From Brachypodius melanocephalos (lineage: Eukaryota > Chordata > Aves > Passeriformes > Pycnonotidae), in assembly GCA_013398615.1 (NCBI GenBank), contig VZSR01001685.1, positions 33,701,111 to 33,765,110 on the forward strand: a stretch of 64,000 nt of DNA. The letters run 5' to 3'. Under the pieces are notes generated by a model, which was not told the DNA's origin, searched no databases, and worked only from the letters and a program-made list of their open reading frames with translations. A program made the position numbers and the translations under genes. This document shows, one piece after another, positions 23,668 to 34,890 of the stretch (positions are counted from its first letter, which is position 1; every line of letters begins with the position of its first letter).

Positions 23668-24136
23668 AACTTTCATAAAATGACAGAGTAAATAGGAGAA
23701 GCCAGTGACATCCTTTAGTATTAGGACAACTTCAGGGGTAAATGGTCTATGCAAATCTATTTAGTAGTGGATTTCTTAACTTTTCCTTTAGAGACTTCGG
23801 GTATGTGTGGCTGTACAGGAGATGTTTGTCTCCAGGGACATTCTCTTGAGATCAATCACTTGGGGCTGCCAGAGTCTGGAGACAGTGGTCTTCAACATGT
23901 CACATGTGTTGTGCAATGTATTAGGGAAAGCTGATTACCCCAGTGTTGTTTCTGTTGTTGTTTTCCATTGCTCTTAATGCCATGGTGGTGGGAACATTAT
24001 GAATGCCGAATTCTGCAGCCTGAACTTTGATGTCTGCCCAGCACTTTAAGCAAGGTTAAGGTTACATAGCCAGCTGCTTGCTCTCTTCTGCACTAGTTTG
24101 GCTTCTGATTGCTTCTGTCTTAACTTGTGTTTGTAG

Positions 24137-24211
24137 TATGCAGCAGAGGATGGACTTGTACACACAAATGATGCAGCCAGGACAGTGTCCAAAGAATGGA
24201 TTTGCATTTAA
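24137..24211 (+). CDS. ESRP1: ESRP1 last coding exon, canonical frame (YAAEDGL...KEWICI)
   Basis: After the acceptor GTGTTTGTAG, the exon reads YAAEDGLVHTND, AARTVSKEWICI and TAA. This matches the vertebrate ESRP1 C-terminus (human YATEDGLIHTND...KEWVCI) with about six differences in 24 residues. This frame requires an upstream exon ending in phase 0. The 15036-15204 exon ends in phase 2, so it cannot join directly in this frame, and an unseen exon of length 1 modulo 3 is needed. If that exon is lost or skipped, the overlapping frame listed separately is used instead. Confidence 0.9.
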   Translation, partial: YAAEDGLVHTNDAARTVSKEWICI

Positions 24212-24227
24212 AGGCCCCAGCAGTTAG
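24137..24227 (+). CDS. ESRP1: ESRP1 last exon, alternative frame used when 15204 joins 24137
   Basis: Joining AG (15203-15204) to T (24137) gives Ser, then a frame starting MQQRMDLYTQMM, continuing QPGQCPKNGFAF and KGPSS, and ending at TAG (24225-24227). It runs 29 codons past the junction, 16 nt beyond the canonical stop. From memory, the same skip in the human gene gives a very similar tail (MQPRMDLYTQM...KGPSS), matching the shorter annotated ESRP1 isoforms. The two frames together make this a dual-coding exon. Whether birds use one or both is not decidable here. Confidence 0.6.
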
Positions 24228-24242
24228 ACTTCCTTAGTGAAG

Positions 24243-25018
24243 GTAAGGATAATAAACCCCAAGAGATAGGGTTTGGGGGTATCAGCATTTTATTCAGATA
24301 ACCACCATACTCAACATAATTTGTCATTTGCTGCCCTGAGAAGGTGGCTACACTTTGCTGTGTCCACAGTGCCACAGTGCAGTACATAAAACCCCATGAA
24401 AGCCATACTGTAAAGGATTTTAACTACTCCAGTCATCTTAAGGGCTGCTGCCATGTATGTTTTCCCGGACTTCAAATGCATGCTATTTCAAGCTTTAATA
24501 TCAGGACTGAGAGCCTGCAGAAAGCATCTCAGAGCCTGTTTTCTCTGTGAAGCAAAGGGTGGAGATGATGTTACTCTCCTAGCAATGCACTAGGATGAGG
24601 TGTTGGTCAGACAGAGTGAGCCACTTTGTTAGGTAACTACAGAATCCAATGCCTAAGCTTCACGATGATGTAAAATTGCAGCAGTGAAGTAGTTTGTATA
24701 ATGGTAGCTACTCTCTTGCTTTTGTGAGTTTTCTGATCAGGCCACTTCAGCCTTTCAAATTTAGTATACTTGATCTTCTGTATAGGAACAGTCAAAGGGT
24801 GAAGTCACCCAGAAATAATTTGTGCAGAAAAATGCAAGTTGAACTGCAAAGCAGTGTATTGATGGACCATGTGACTTAGCGTGTTGTAGTCCCAGAGGAA
24901 GATATAGAAATGTATTTGCAAAAAATGCTTCTGTAATCTCTGATCTTTGAAAAAATACATAGTCAAAGAAGTGATTAGATTTTTTATGCCCCTTTCTTTC
25001 CTCTATTACTTTTTTCAG
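24243..25018 (+). other. ESRP1: Candidate intron in the ESRP1 3' UTR
   Basis: A near-consensus donor, GTGAAG|GTAAGG, lies 31 nt after the canonical stop and 15 nt after the alternative-frame stop. About 780 nt downstream is a very strong acceptor: a pyrimidine tract from about 24979 ending CTATTACTTTTTTCAG|CTTCC at 25018. Both stops would be within 55 nt of the junction, so such splicing should not trigger nonsense-mediated decay. Inferred from splice-site quality only. Confidence 0.45.
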
Positions 25019-26153
25019 CTTCCTCTTTGAAAAACAGCAACGAAACTCTGATTCTTCTAATACTTCTGCCTTTGACACAGATGACAGCCCAGGGTGCAAT
25101 CTACTTCTGGTCAAAATCTTTACCTACAGCATCATCTGTCATGTGCTTCAAGGGTGCTACTTTTACATGTCTAAAAGTGACCATCTCATATTGTTGTCTA
25201 ACAAGCTGGCCTTTGGCTGGATTGATAAATCTAAATCCCATCCCTGCACTGACAGAGCCATAGTTAGCCGTTTAGTAGACTTCTAGCCTGAACTATGCTA
25301 CATCATTTCCCATCCATTTATTGTGTTGCCATCCAGTGACTAGATCAGGAAGCTGATCCAGCTGGAAAAGCTCATGGGGTTTGTCTTTGTTTTCAGCTTA
25401 GCAGTGCTAGTACCTGTGTTGGCCCAGAGACAGGAAGGTAGAAGTGGCCAAAGCAGGCACTGAGAGGTAGTAATGGCATTGCCATGTTGGACTTGATTGT
25501 AAAGCTTCACCTCCAAAGGTAAAAGGTCATGTAACAGTGAATAAATTCTGGTATTCTCTTAGTGAAGCACTCTTAACTTTAGTAGAAAATGTCATTTAAA
25601 CAATGTGTAAGGTGAAAACTAAAGCTTTTGGTTCTTCTGTAAAAATTTTAAACTTAGGAAATGAAGAAATTAATATTTGCTTTTATCATGGTGTTCAGTG
25701 ACCTGCACAACTCTTTCATGCAGATTCATCTACCCTTTCTGATGTTTTGAACAAACACAGCGAGCCTAGTTGGAGATTTTGATTGTTTCCAGCTTTACCA
25801 CTTCTCAAGCCAATTGTGCTCAAGAGAAAAACCACCAGAACTCTGGAAGTGACCAGATGGATCTGTTACTGTTTTGAAGTTCATGCACAATTTTCAGACA
25901 TGTGCACACAGACCACTAAGCCCTTCACTGAGAGTACAGGTGCTGAAATCATGCAAGTTCTTGAGGGTGTTTCTGGTAGATAAAGTATTAAGCTGCTCTT
26001 AGCACAAAAATAGTTCAGCTTGAACCTACAAAGTCTGATCTTTCATTCTTTGAAATAGCAAAAAAGTCTCTTTTACATAATTTTGCACACAGTTTAAAAT
26101 TGTTCTTTTTAATTAAAGTGGTTTACAACCTCTAATTTTGCATCTGACATTTT

Positions 26154-26159
26154 AATAAA
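26154..26159 (+). terminator. ESRP1: Polyadenylation signal AATAAA (probable main ESRP1 3' end)
   Basis: AATAAA in TTTTAATAAAAAATC, followed within 10-30 nt by TTTTGTCTTGTATATATTTG, a good U/GU-rich downstream element. It is the best-supported of the three plus-strand signals after the stop codon. Confidence 0.7.
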
Positions 26160-26179
26160 AAATCTTTTGTCTTGTATAT

Positions 26180-29100
26180 ATTTGTCTAATCTCTGCAAAA
26201 GAAGCCACTGTAAACTTTATATGCAGACATATGTTACACAGTGCAGAAATAATTAGGAATGCAAAAAGGATTATCTAAGGAAAAAAATACTGTAACATTG
26301 TAAAAATGTGTGGGATGTTAAATACTGTCTCTGATTCTTATCTTGCATGCTTTTCCTATGCACTCAGGTATTTAAATTTTAAAAGGCTGATAGGAGTAGG
26401 CATTTTCAAACTTTGATCACAGTGCATACTGAGAAAATGAGAAATGCACTTAACCTCTTTCCTGTGGTCCTGTTTTTATATTTCCACTTCATGCTCTCTC
26501 CACCCTTCTTGGTGTTTGACTGTCTTCTGTGCAAGAAAAGTAATGTGACCTGTAGTTAAGACCCAGTGCCTGATCTGCTTTAAGAGAGGGTCAGTCAGAG
26601 CTGGTAGTTTGAGCTTGGTGTCTCTGGAATATAGCAAGTAACCCAGCACCACAGTTGCCACTCTTACCAGAGAAATCAGCTGCTGTACACGCTCTTGAGT
26701 AACTGCTGTCCTTTAGCAGCCCCTGGTCCCCCTGCCTGCCCTACAACTGGGCTTCAGGCACAGGAGCAATCACTGCACCTTTCCATGGCAATTATAATCC
26801 TCATTTGTGCTGAAGAAAGGGGGAAGGAAACCCTGAAATAAAGAGATGTACGAGGCTAAAAGTGGCAAATTGGATAGGTTTGTTGGCACATTCAAAATAA
26901 ACATTGCAGAACTGAGGAATACAAGCACTTTAGGTAGGTGGTGCTGTAGGAGTTTTTAGTTACCGTGAACCCAAATCCACAACAGTGCCTTGGTATCCCT
27001 GAAAGTAAGTACAGGAGGAGAAAAAACAAAAGAGGGTGGTGAGGTGACAAAGCAGAAAATGTCTCCTGCACAAGGCAAGTGATAATCTCATTTCTAGTAT
27101 CTAATTTGAAAAACTCAGTCTTCCCCCGCCTTTAATTCTTCTTTGCCTTTCTCTTTCCTCAGTGCAACCCCCCCCCCCCTCACTATAGTCACAGTAATCT
27201 AGATTTATATTTTATCCTGGAAAACTTCATACTGTTACTGTTATTTGACAGGGCCTTTTTATTTAATCACTATTCTGTAAACATAAGTACATAGAACATG
27301 ATTAATTGATGCAAAATACTTTTAAATGGTGTTTCCAATTTTTACTTCTGAGAAAATGGTTCTGCCTTTAATTATGTAGCACAAGTACAAATTAGTAATT
27401 ATGCATAAGAAAAATTAGCCTATATAAGCTACTGGGGCAGTGATGGGGGAATAGAATTTTTACCAGCTAACTGTGCAGGAATATCTCAGAGATACAGTGA
27501 GACAGTGAGGGGATGGGAAGCACCAGGCCAAAAAATGTTTGGAAATATAAATCACAAACTGAATGCAAAAACAATTAAATGCTTTTGCAAATACAAGCTT
27601 CATGTTGGGTTGCATAAGTCAGCTTCTTGTTTGGGATGACTTTGTATTTTTCCAAGTATTCTTCCTACAGTGTAACTGTAAAACTTCAGCAAAAACTTTT
27701 ATAACCAACAATTTGCTCAAAAACTGCAGAGTGAAGAGAAGCAATGTGGAAACAGCTCCCCCAGACCTACTGAAGGCATTAGCATTGCTTAATTTGGTGA
27801 AAGGAGGTTGGGGAGGGATATGAGAACAGTATACTAAAAAATGTGGCTATGAAGAGAGAAGGAATAAATTCTTCCCCTTGTGCATAGGACCAGGAGTGAG
27901 GGATGGAGTTACAGGCATGGATTAAGGATTCAGAACAAACCTTCTCCTACCACCAGTAGTTAAATAGTGATCTGAACTGCCTGGGGTGGCTGCACAGTCT
28001 CCACCCTGGTAATCTTTTGGGACTGGTTGGCCAAGCACTTATCAGAAATGGCACTGGTATAACTGGTCCCACTGTCAGGCACAGATGTGGACAAAATGTC
28101 CTCATCTTTGTGATGATGCTTTTTTCTTAGGACCCTGACCTCAGATATTATAAGCTGTACATCTTAGCCCCTGACTCAGATCATATATATTTTGCTATTT
28201 TTCAAAAACTCCCTCAAGTTTTGGAATTTTTGGCTTCTGCATTTTCAGAACTGGATCCTTTATATTCCTTTTCAATATGTCTGTTTTAATTCATTAGAGC
28301 ATTAAATATCATTTAACCTTAAGCTGAATAGAACACTATTTCCCCTTTATAATGTGCGTATGGTTTAGAAAACAAACTAGAAATGTTTCCTACAAAAGGG
28401 GGAAATATGTATGTTCTGTTTTCTTTTTTGCAAAATTAGTTGGCCAATCTCACAGCTTTGCTATCCCTTAATATCTCCATTATCTCAGGCAGGCAGGTTC
28501 TCAGCTAGAGGCAATTTTATTTATTTAAGCAGGAAAACCTGAGACTCCATCAGTTTAGATGAAAGTCCAATTCCACAATGGAACTTTCTCGAGGTTAAGA
28601 GTATTGATTGAACTTGAGATGTGAATCTATCGCTCATGTGTTTGAATTCTTTTTTTCTATGCTCCCACCTCTGCTCTACTTTTGCCAGAGTCACCTCCTT
28701 GGCCTCTCTGGAGCTGGGAATAGGGTAGAGTTGGGCTGTGCTCCTCACTGGGAGGGAAGGAGATGAAAGGAGACCCAAAGCACCAACCATCCTGTGCGAA
28801 TGTTAAAGTGCTGCCCCAGGAGAGAGGACAACAAAGTGCAGACATGGTCCACTCCCCAGCATCTCCCATCCAGACTTTCTCCCTTTCTGGTGCTGTACTC
28901 AGGGAAGGAGCCTGTGTTTGCCAGGCTTGCCACCCCCTCAAAACAACTGGTTATTTCAGCATGTGCTGACAGGCACGGTCAGCTCGTGGAGCCACACAAA
29001 CTCCTTGTTTTGTGGTTGTTTAATCGTCAATCACTTGAATGGACACGTAAACAACTGTGCTCGCTTGTATCCTCACCCGGGAAGGAATCAAGTGATCCTT

Positions 29101-32100
29101 TTACACACCATAGGTCACAGATGGGCTACTTGGCAAACAAGTCTGGGCAGTCAGACCGAATGTAAGCAAGATGAGTTTGCTTTCACCCACCATTGCCACC
29201 TCTGCCCTGCTTGGTTTGTGAAGCTGATGGAAGGTCATGTTGTACTAGAGGAAACAAAGGAAAAAATTTGTTTTCATGGTGTAAATGGAGCATGGTGGTA
29301 AAAACTGTTCTCCTGTGGCTCCTGCATGTCAGTGTGGCAGTTCCTTGGTGTACTACCTGCATCTCCCTAGGGAATGTAGTTCTGGTCTGCTCTGGGAGCT
29401 CTTGCAATGAGACACTGTAGTAACAGAGTTACAGCAAACCCTGATGAAAGGATGTACAGTCAAAGCACTGCTTACAGAAGTAAGCTGGAAAACAGCTGAA
29501 AAAGCTGACTGTGACTACACTGAGAAAAGTTATTAAATACCAATCCCACTTGTTCATTTACTCCTGTGAGAGATGTGGCTGCACACATCACCCTGGCTTG
29601 GCTTGGCAGAGATGACTGAGTGGCCATAGCTGCTCAAGGAGCTCACATGAACTTCAGGAAGCCCTACTCTAACTGGCTCTCATTGCCTATGACAAACTGT
29701 CTGATACACAGAAATATCATACCATCTCACACCCAAACTTTGGGGATTTTTTTCAACTTTGTGTCTTCAGTTAATGAAAGATATCACTTCTGTCTACAAG
29801 CTATGCCCCTAATCATGTCCTGGGGCCATGATTTCATAGTATGAGAGCAACTCCCTTTGAAAATCCCTTCTTCCTCACCAGCCATGCTTGCACCCAGTCC
29901 TGTGCCACCACATACCACCTTGGGCCCTGGCATAGCTCTGGCCACAGCATTCTTGGGCACAGACAAGCAATGGAGATCTTTAACTGCTCTGTAGCTGGCT
30001 ATTACTGAACACAGTTTGGAGCTGGATCAACAGTGGTGGCTGCACACACAAGTGAGCCCAAGTGCCGAGCCAGGAATGAGCAGTGCAGAACCAAGGAGAA
30101 CCATCAACAACACAGGTCTGTCACTAGAGCATCACAGGGTCACAGGAAATGAAACAGCCCAAGAAGATCCAGGGGGAATTTAGGGTAAACCAGCTGGAGG
30201 CTCTCACCCTGATGATAGCACAAGCACATCAAATCATCCCACGCTCAGTCAAGACTTCCCATGATGGGCAAGTGAAGGGAAAAAGCTTATCACACCCAGT
30301 CTTGTTGCACCATAGAAGAGAAATCAAATGCAGGAGTGGTTTGGACCTCAAAAGCTACAAGCCTTGTCTGCCCAAGCAATTAATGACTAATCTCATGCTG
30401 ATTGGTGAGCCTGACTGGTAATGAAAGAATGGACCTGGGCTCACCGCACTCAGTGAGCCTGGAGGGGGAGTGTTGAGGCCTGCTGTGGATTGCTGCTGGT
30501 GTTTGGGAGGTTTGAGCAGGATCTGAGGCTGGATGAACTCAGCTGCAGTGAGATCCTTGATGAGGAGGGACAGAGGGAGAAAGGGACAGAGGAGAGTCCT
30601 CTCTCACATGCTGTAGTCACATTTAAGTGCACTTAGCAGTGAGAGCCTACCATAACAGCACAGGAATGAAATAAGAACGTACAGAAATGAGTGCAGAGAA
30701 AGTTAAAGATGGCCTACTTAATCAGCAAGCCTGGTTTGCTTTTTAGAGAGCTGCTACACATTGGTGCCTGCAGTCAGAATCTATCCATTATTGTATAAAG
30801 AAGCATCAGCTGCAGAATGGGATTTTGTGAGTGCTTGCTCTGAGATCCTTACCACCAAATCCCATGTTTTGTGTCCTTCCATGCACAGGGACAGTTGCAT
30901 GGGCTGCTGCAATCCAGAGGCTGCTGGCTCTGTCCCTGCTGCCCGTGTGTCTCTCCACCTGCTCCTCTGGCTTCCAGGAAACAAAAGATCACCCATGGCT
31001 TTGCTTAGCTTCCAGTCTCAGCCCCTACATCAAAGCTAGCCTCAGGTTACAGAGGAAGGTGCCTGCTGCAAGCTCCCCAGCAGTCCTGGCTGTCCACAGG
31101 CAGCAGCAGCATCTGCCACGTGCTCACCACACGAAAAGGAGCACAGCAGCAAGATTCGGCTGCATCTTTTAGGAGGCTGATGTGTAACTTGGAGTGCAAG
31201 ATTCAGACCAAATACAGAACAAAGCAGCCCGTGTATGAAAAAGTTTCAGCCTATGCAAGTCTGCCTTCAGGTGAAGTGGGAAGGGGTATTACACAGAAAA
31301 AAAAGTCACTTATAAGCTATCACAAAGTAAGCACAATGTGACAGAGTGACATTACTAGAGCCACCCCACGGCTTGTGAGCCATCCTTGAAATACACTTAC
31401 AACCAGATGGGAAAAACTAGTAAGGTAGAGTTGAGACACAAGCTTTAACAGTTGATTCCTTTTCTGACAGCAGCTGCAAGAATACTATGGAATGGCATGT
31501 TCATTATTTCTTTCTGACTTCAGGTTAAAAAGCAGCCTATGTTCAAGGAGACTGTACCCAAAGTTTCAAACCCAACCTGAACTTGAAGTCTCAGGCAGAC
31601 TGGGTCTCCTTTCCATGCATGGTCAGCAATTGCAGCTGCTCTGCAGGTTCAGTAACAGCCTCGCTGGTGCCTGGTGAGGGCTTCTGACAGTGCAGGCACC
31701 TTGGGTGGTGGCTGTGCAGGTATCCTGGGTTACAACCACCCAGGGAACTCATGGACTGTGGGGGCCCTTGGTCTGCAATGCTGCTGGAGCATCACACATC
31801 ACTGTGGATGTTCCCCCCGCTGCTCCCCGAGCAGGAGCAAAAAGGTATAATGAGGTAAAAAAAAATAATAGTGACAATGTAAAACTGGTGCTGTGCTTAG
31901 CTGTACACCTCAGGGCAGTAACAGCATATTTGAGGTCATTACTCAGATCTTCATCCTTTGTCAGGAAAAAAGAGGAAAACAATGTTTGGGAAAAGCTGGG
32001 AGCCTCTGGCACAGCCACCCCATCTTCATGGGCAGCACCCTGCTGGGCAGAATCAAAGCACTCACTCAGCCCTGTGGAAAGAGGGAAAAACTGCTTGAAA

Positions 32101-32485
32101 CCAAGCTCTTGGCCACAAAGGATTTGAGAATAAACTCCACTTCTGGCCTATTGTGCAGGTGATTTTCTTCACCTCCCAACTCATTATAAAACCTTTGAGC
32201 GGTGACCAGCATTTTTGTTGCTACAAGCAAGTAATTCTGCTATTGACATGTCTGTCTGTGGCACAGTGAGACCTGGCAAGGCCTCCACCAGCTGAGGCTG
32301 TGGCCACAGAGAGCATTTCCCAACCCCAGAAAATGGAGCCTGGTAGGTGGAAATACAAAAAGGCCGTGTCTTCCAAATCTCTCTCTGTATGTTTTCTGGG
32401 ATAAATGTACAGCAGCTGAACCAACTGGAAAGAAGGATATTTCTGGTTTAATTAAATGAGCAGACTGAGGAACCAGATGCAAGAA
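26180..32485. other. Intergenic region, no gene recognised
   Basis: Downstream of the ESRP1 poly(A) site. AT-rich until about 28.5 kb, then noticeably more GC-balanced. Between 28.7 and 32.2 kb several frames on both strands stay open for 90-145 codons, which fits fewer chance stops in GC-richer DNA. None of the translations resembles a family I know, and no splice-linked series was found. A C run (about 27168-27178) is present. Confidence 0.6.
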
Positions 32486-32490
32486 TAATT

Positions 32491-32558
32491 AAAGAATAAA
32501 GAATGAAGAATGAAGAATGAAGAATGAAGAATGAAGAATAAAGAATGAATAAAGAATA
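32491..32558. repeat. Heptamer tandem array (AAGAATG)n
   Basis: About nine to ten copies of AAGAATG/AAGAATA in head-to-tail order, with variant units at both ends. The perfect core has five AAGAATG units in a row. It is a short minisatellite about 310 bp upstream of the TATA motif at 32869. Confidence 0.9.
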
Positions 32559-32868
32559 GCTACTGATTCTCCAGGAGACAACTTCAGAGCTGGGGACTGG
32601 TTTGTGGATGGGCCACTTTCTCCTGCTTCTGTCTGTGAGAAAACACTGTATTGTCTCTTGGCATGTAGGTGACTTGAACTGACATCAGTGGTGATCATAC
32701 ACTTGCACTGGAGGGGAAACTGAGCTTTCCTTGATGGCAGGCACTGGCTCTCCCCGCAGTGCACACCAGGATCAGCTGACAAATCCCGCCAGGGTGATGC
32801 ACAACACACTTTGGGTACTGACAGATTTACAGAAAGCTGCTTAAGGTAGAAGGCAGCTGCACAGCAGC

Positions 32869-32876
32869 TATAAAAG
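32869..32876 (+). promoter_or_regulatory. TATA-box-like motif TATAAAAG
   Basis: GCTATAAAAGGCGCC is a full consensus TATA box flanked by GC-rich bases, the usual context for a real one. A start site would be expected near 32900. Downstream is AT-rich sequence with no recognised first exon. It could also be chance, or belong to a retroelement promoter. No transcript evidence is available. Confidence 0.35.
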
Positions 32877-34059
32877 GCGCCTGCACAATCTTATTTTGTT
32901 GTGTTCAACTCAACTGAACTAATATGACAAAAGGCACTTTCAAAGCACCTTGCAGATTACCTTGTCCAAGAGCTTCTTAAAAGCTCACACAATTAAAGTG
33001 CATTTGATCTAAAAATACGGCATCAGTCGTGACTGTGTGTAATAGCTACAATGTTTTAACCCAGGAGAATCAGCTCTGTTAAGTGTATCACGTTACAACT
33101 GCTGGCACCTGGGAATAGCGTCTGTGTTTCTGGGTCAGTCTTTCAGATCCCTGTTTGTCAGACTAAAAGGGACTGAACCTCTTCTACCTAAAACGTAACA
33201 TCTCTCTGTGTACTGTGCACTCCAGTAAATCTAATGGCCAGCAATGGTGCAACAAAAGTCACGCATGCGGATGGTGAGAGAGCTGTGCCTGTGATTTAGA
33301 CCATCCTGAAATCAGCCTCTGGCACCCCACTTCACTGCAATTTGTGTGCTGTGGAAGTGTTTCTGCTGCTGAGCGATTTCTGTTGTTTCAAACCTGACAG
33401 TGCTCACTCCGTACCTCTTGCCCCACCCTGCAGAGCTTACCCTGGTCCCACTCTCTGGAGAATCCGTGACAGCAGAGTCTGAGCAGCCCCTGGTCTCAGG
33501 GAACCTGAGTTTCGCCTTACTCTTTGCTAGCCTAGTTGGTCTGGCTTCTCTTGGGTTTAGCACAAGACGGCTAATGAGCATTATCTGCAAGCGAGGGAAA
33601 GTGCAAACAGCTTTTATCTCCACAAAGCCAGGCAGTGTGTCCCCCCACCGGCTTGGGGTCAACAGCGTCTATCTGAGAGGTTAAAAACTAACAGCCTGTT
33701 ATCTACAAAACCTCTTGCAACACAAAGACTTGAGATATCTTGTTTTCTGGCTCTTCAGACAAAGACCAAGGCTTAGGTCGACACTTTAAAGTTTCATTTT
33801 GCCAGTTGGGAATTTGCAGGGCTTCGTGTGTACCATCCCTGGCCAAACAGCCACATCACGGGGCTGCTGTTATCACAAAAGCGAAACTTATTTAAACTGT
33901 CATCGTGCTATCGAGTATCCCAGCCCCACTACGTCCAAGGAGAAGCGGGTAGTCAGTTCAAGGGCTACAGCTGTTTACTTGATAAATATTGATGGTGTGG
34001 AGCAAGGAGTATTGCAACACTGCAAAAGGCCCTTAAAAATGTTCGGAGGATGAAAATTG
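32877..34059. other. Intergenic, GC-balanced unique sequence
   Basis: No repeats recognised. An open plus-strand frame runs 33400-33684 (94 codons), overlapped by a longer minus-strand frame at 33312-33662. Neither resembles a known protein and there is no clear splice context. It may be regulatory DNA adjoining the following block. Confidence 0.45.
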
Positions 34060-34530
34060 CTGGCACTGTTGTGATTTTGAAGCTCAAATAATAAATGATT
34101 CAACAACTGTACAGTTACCATGGGGATGAATTCTCATTGAGCCTAAAATTACCAAGCTGCTGACAAGGAGCTATTTTTAGTATCAGCAGATGTGTATCTT
34201 TAAGAACATCAGCACAGACCTACTACTGTGTGTTTGTGTATGCATGCCTGCTCGCCTGTAATTGAGTTTTCTCATGCTAATAATAAAAGCGAAAATAAGT
34301 AAATATCTGACCGCTGCAACAGACAATGCAGTGATTTAGGCTGGGGGTGATAAGTGGAAGTTGCAATTAATACCTGACAAATAAAGCATGCAAAGGGGCC
34401 AGATTGTCGGTATGTAACCGAACTAGTAAGCAAAGCCCTATCATTACTGTCAGCTAGCATGCTGCAGTAATGGAGCCTCTATTTTTGGTGTCTGTGAGTA
34501 TCTAATGGGAAGCACTCATCTGCCCTATCA
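34060..34530. promoter_or_regulatory. Candidate conserved non-coding/enhancer-like block
   Basis: Repeat-free sequence with dense homeodomain-type TAAT cores (AGCTCAAATAATAAATG, TGTAATTGAG, GCTAATAATAAAAGCG, GCAATTAATACC), rich in stop codons in all frames and directly abutting a CpG island. The texture is that of vertebrate developmental enhancers. Conservation cannot be measured from a single sequence, so this is a guess from composition and position. Confidence 0.3.
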
Positions 34531-34534
34531 GAGC

Positions 34535-34889
34535 CCCACGACACAGGAAAACGGAGGCTCAAAGCCGACACGAGCTGCTGGCACAGATCCTGAATCCCCA
34601 CACTGAAAGACGGAGTTCGTAAGCGCTCTCCCTCCACTTCGCACTTGAGGGAGGTGCGAGGATAAGCGCGCACGGAGTGCCCGGCTCAGGCGAGGTGTGG
34701 ATGGATCGCTGCCGAGCCGTGACACAGCGCAGCCGGAGCTGTGCCGGGGCGCCGAGCGCTCGCTGCCGGCGGTGCTGACTCACCACAGCCCTGCGCGGCT
34801 GCCGCCAGCTCGGCAACGGAACGGCCCCTGCACCGCTGGCTTCCGCCGGGTTTTTCTCATTGACTCTAATAGGACGGGCTGGGGACGTG

Positions 34890-34890
<1 letters not shown>
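34535..34890. promoter_or_regulatory. CpG island
   Basis: About 35 CpG dinucleotides in roughly 310 bp between 34570 and 34885, against very few per kb around it. It includes GCGCGCACGG, CCGGGGCGCCGAGCGCTCGC and TGCCGCCAGCTCGG. A TGCTGACTCA motif (34773-34782) matches a Maf/NF-E2 half-site overlapping AP-1. The island ends at a 42-base T tract. It is a likely promoter, perhaps of an unannotated non-coding RNA. Direction is unknown, and no convincing start codon context was seen. Confidence 0.65.

Larger units (their letters stand above)
15205..24136 (+). other. ESRP1: ESRP1 long intron (8.9 kb), expected penultimate exon not found
   Basis: Starts GTAAAAGA and ends GTCTTAACTTGTGTTTGTAG. In other vertebrates one more coding segment (about 51 residues, SPPGSPNS to NFFQGYQ) separates the flanking exons. 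Reading the interval by eye gave no match to its conserved cores (GYFPT, VRMQGLAY, KEILNFFQ), and there is no N gap. The intron holds a perfect long inverted repeat at 18372-18494 and poly(A)/(T) tracts at 22361-22403 and 23647-23667. Overlapping open frames on both strands near 22.7-23.2 kb have no recognisable product. Confidence 0.75.
4718..26175 (+). other. ESRP1: ESRP1 gene, 3' portion (exons and introns, N-terminal exons missing)
   Basis: ESRP1 is a nuclear and cytoplasmic RNA-binding protein that binds UGG/GU-rich RNA and drives epithelial-type alternative splicing of transcripts such as FGFR2, CD44 and ENAH. Ten coding exons are seen between 4718 and 24211. Each is bounded by AG/GT and every junction is phase-consistent. 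The peptides follow vertebrate ESRP1 almost residue for residue, including three RRM cores with RARGLPWQ, RMRGLPFN and RLRGLPYA. ESRP1 rather than ESRP2 is indicated by the linker PLIPLPTPPILPVLPQQFV, the CKLP alternative insert and the tail MNYTAYYP. Human ESRP1 is about 680 aa. The exons here give about 471-475 aa from the first visible codon, so roughly the first 150-190 residues, with the promoter, lie upstream of the window. The right end is set by the poly(A) signal at 26154. Confidence 0.96.
24212..26175 (+). other. ESRP1: ESRP1 3' UTR region
   Basis: Sequence downstream of the stop codons up to the best poly(A) signal. AATAAA occurs at 24251, 25539 and 26154. Only the last is followed closely by a T/GT-rich downstream element (TCTTTTGTCTTGTATATATTTG), so cleavage near 26175 is the likely main end. 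Part of this interval may be an intron (24243-25018), described separately. No coding exon was recognised. Confidence 0.7.

Noticed and set aside
28518..32127. Many overlapping 90-145 codon open frames
   Set aside because: They occur on both strands at once in GC-balanced DNA, with no shared frame, domain or splice linkage.
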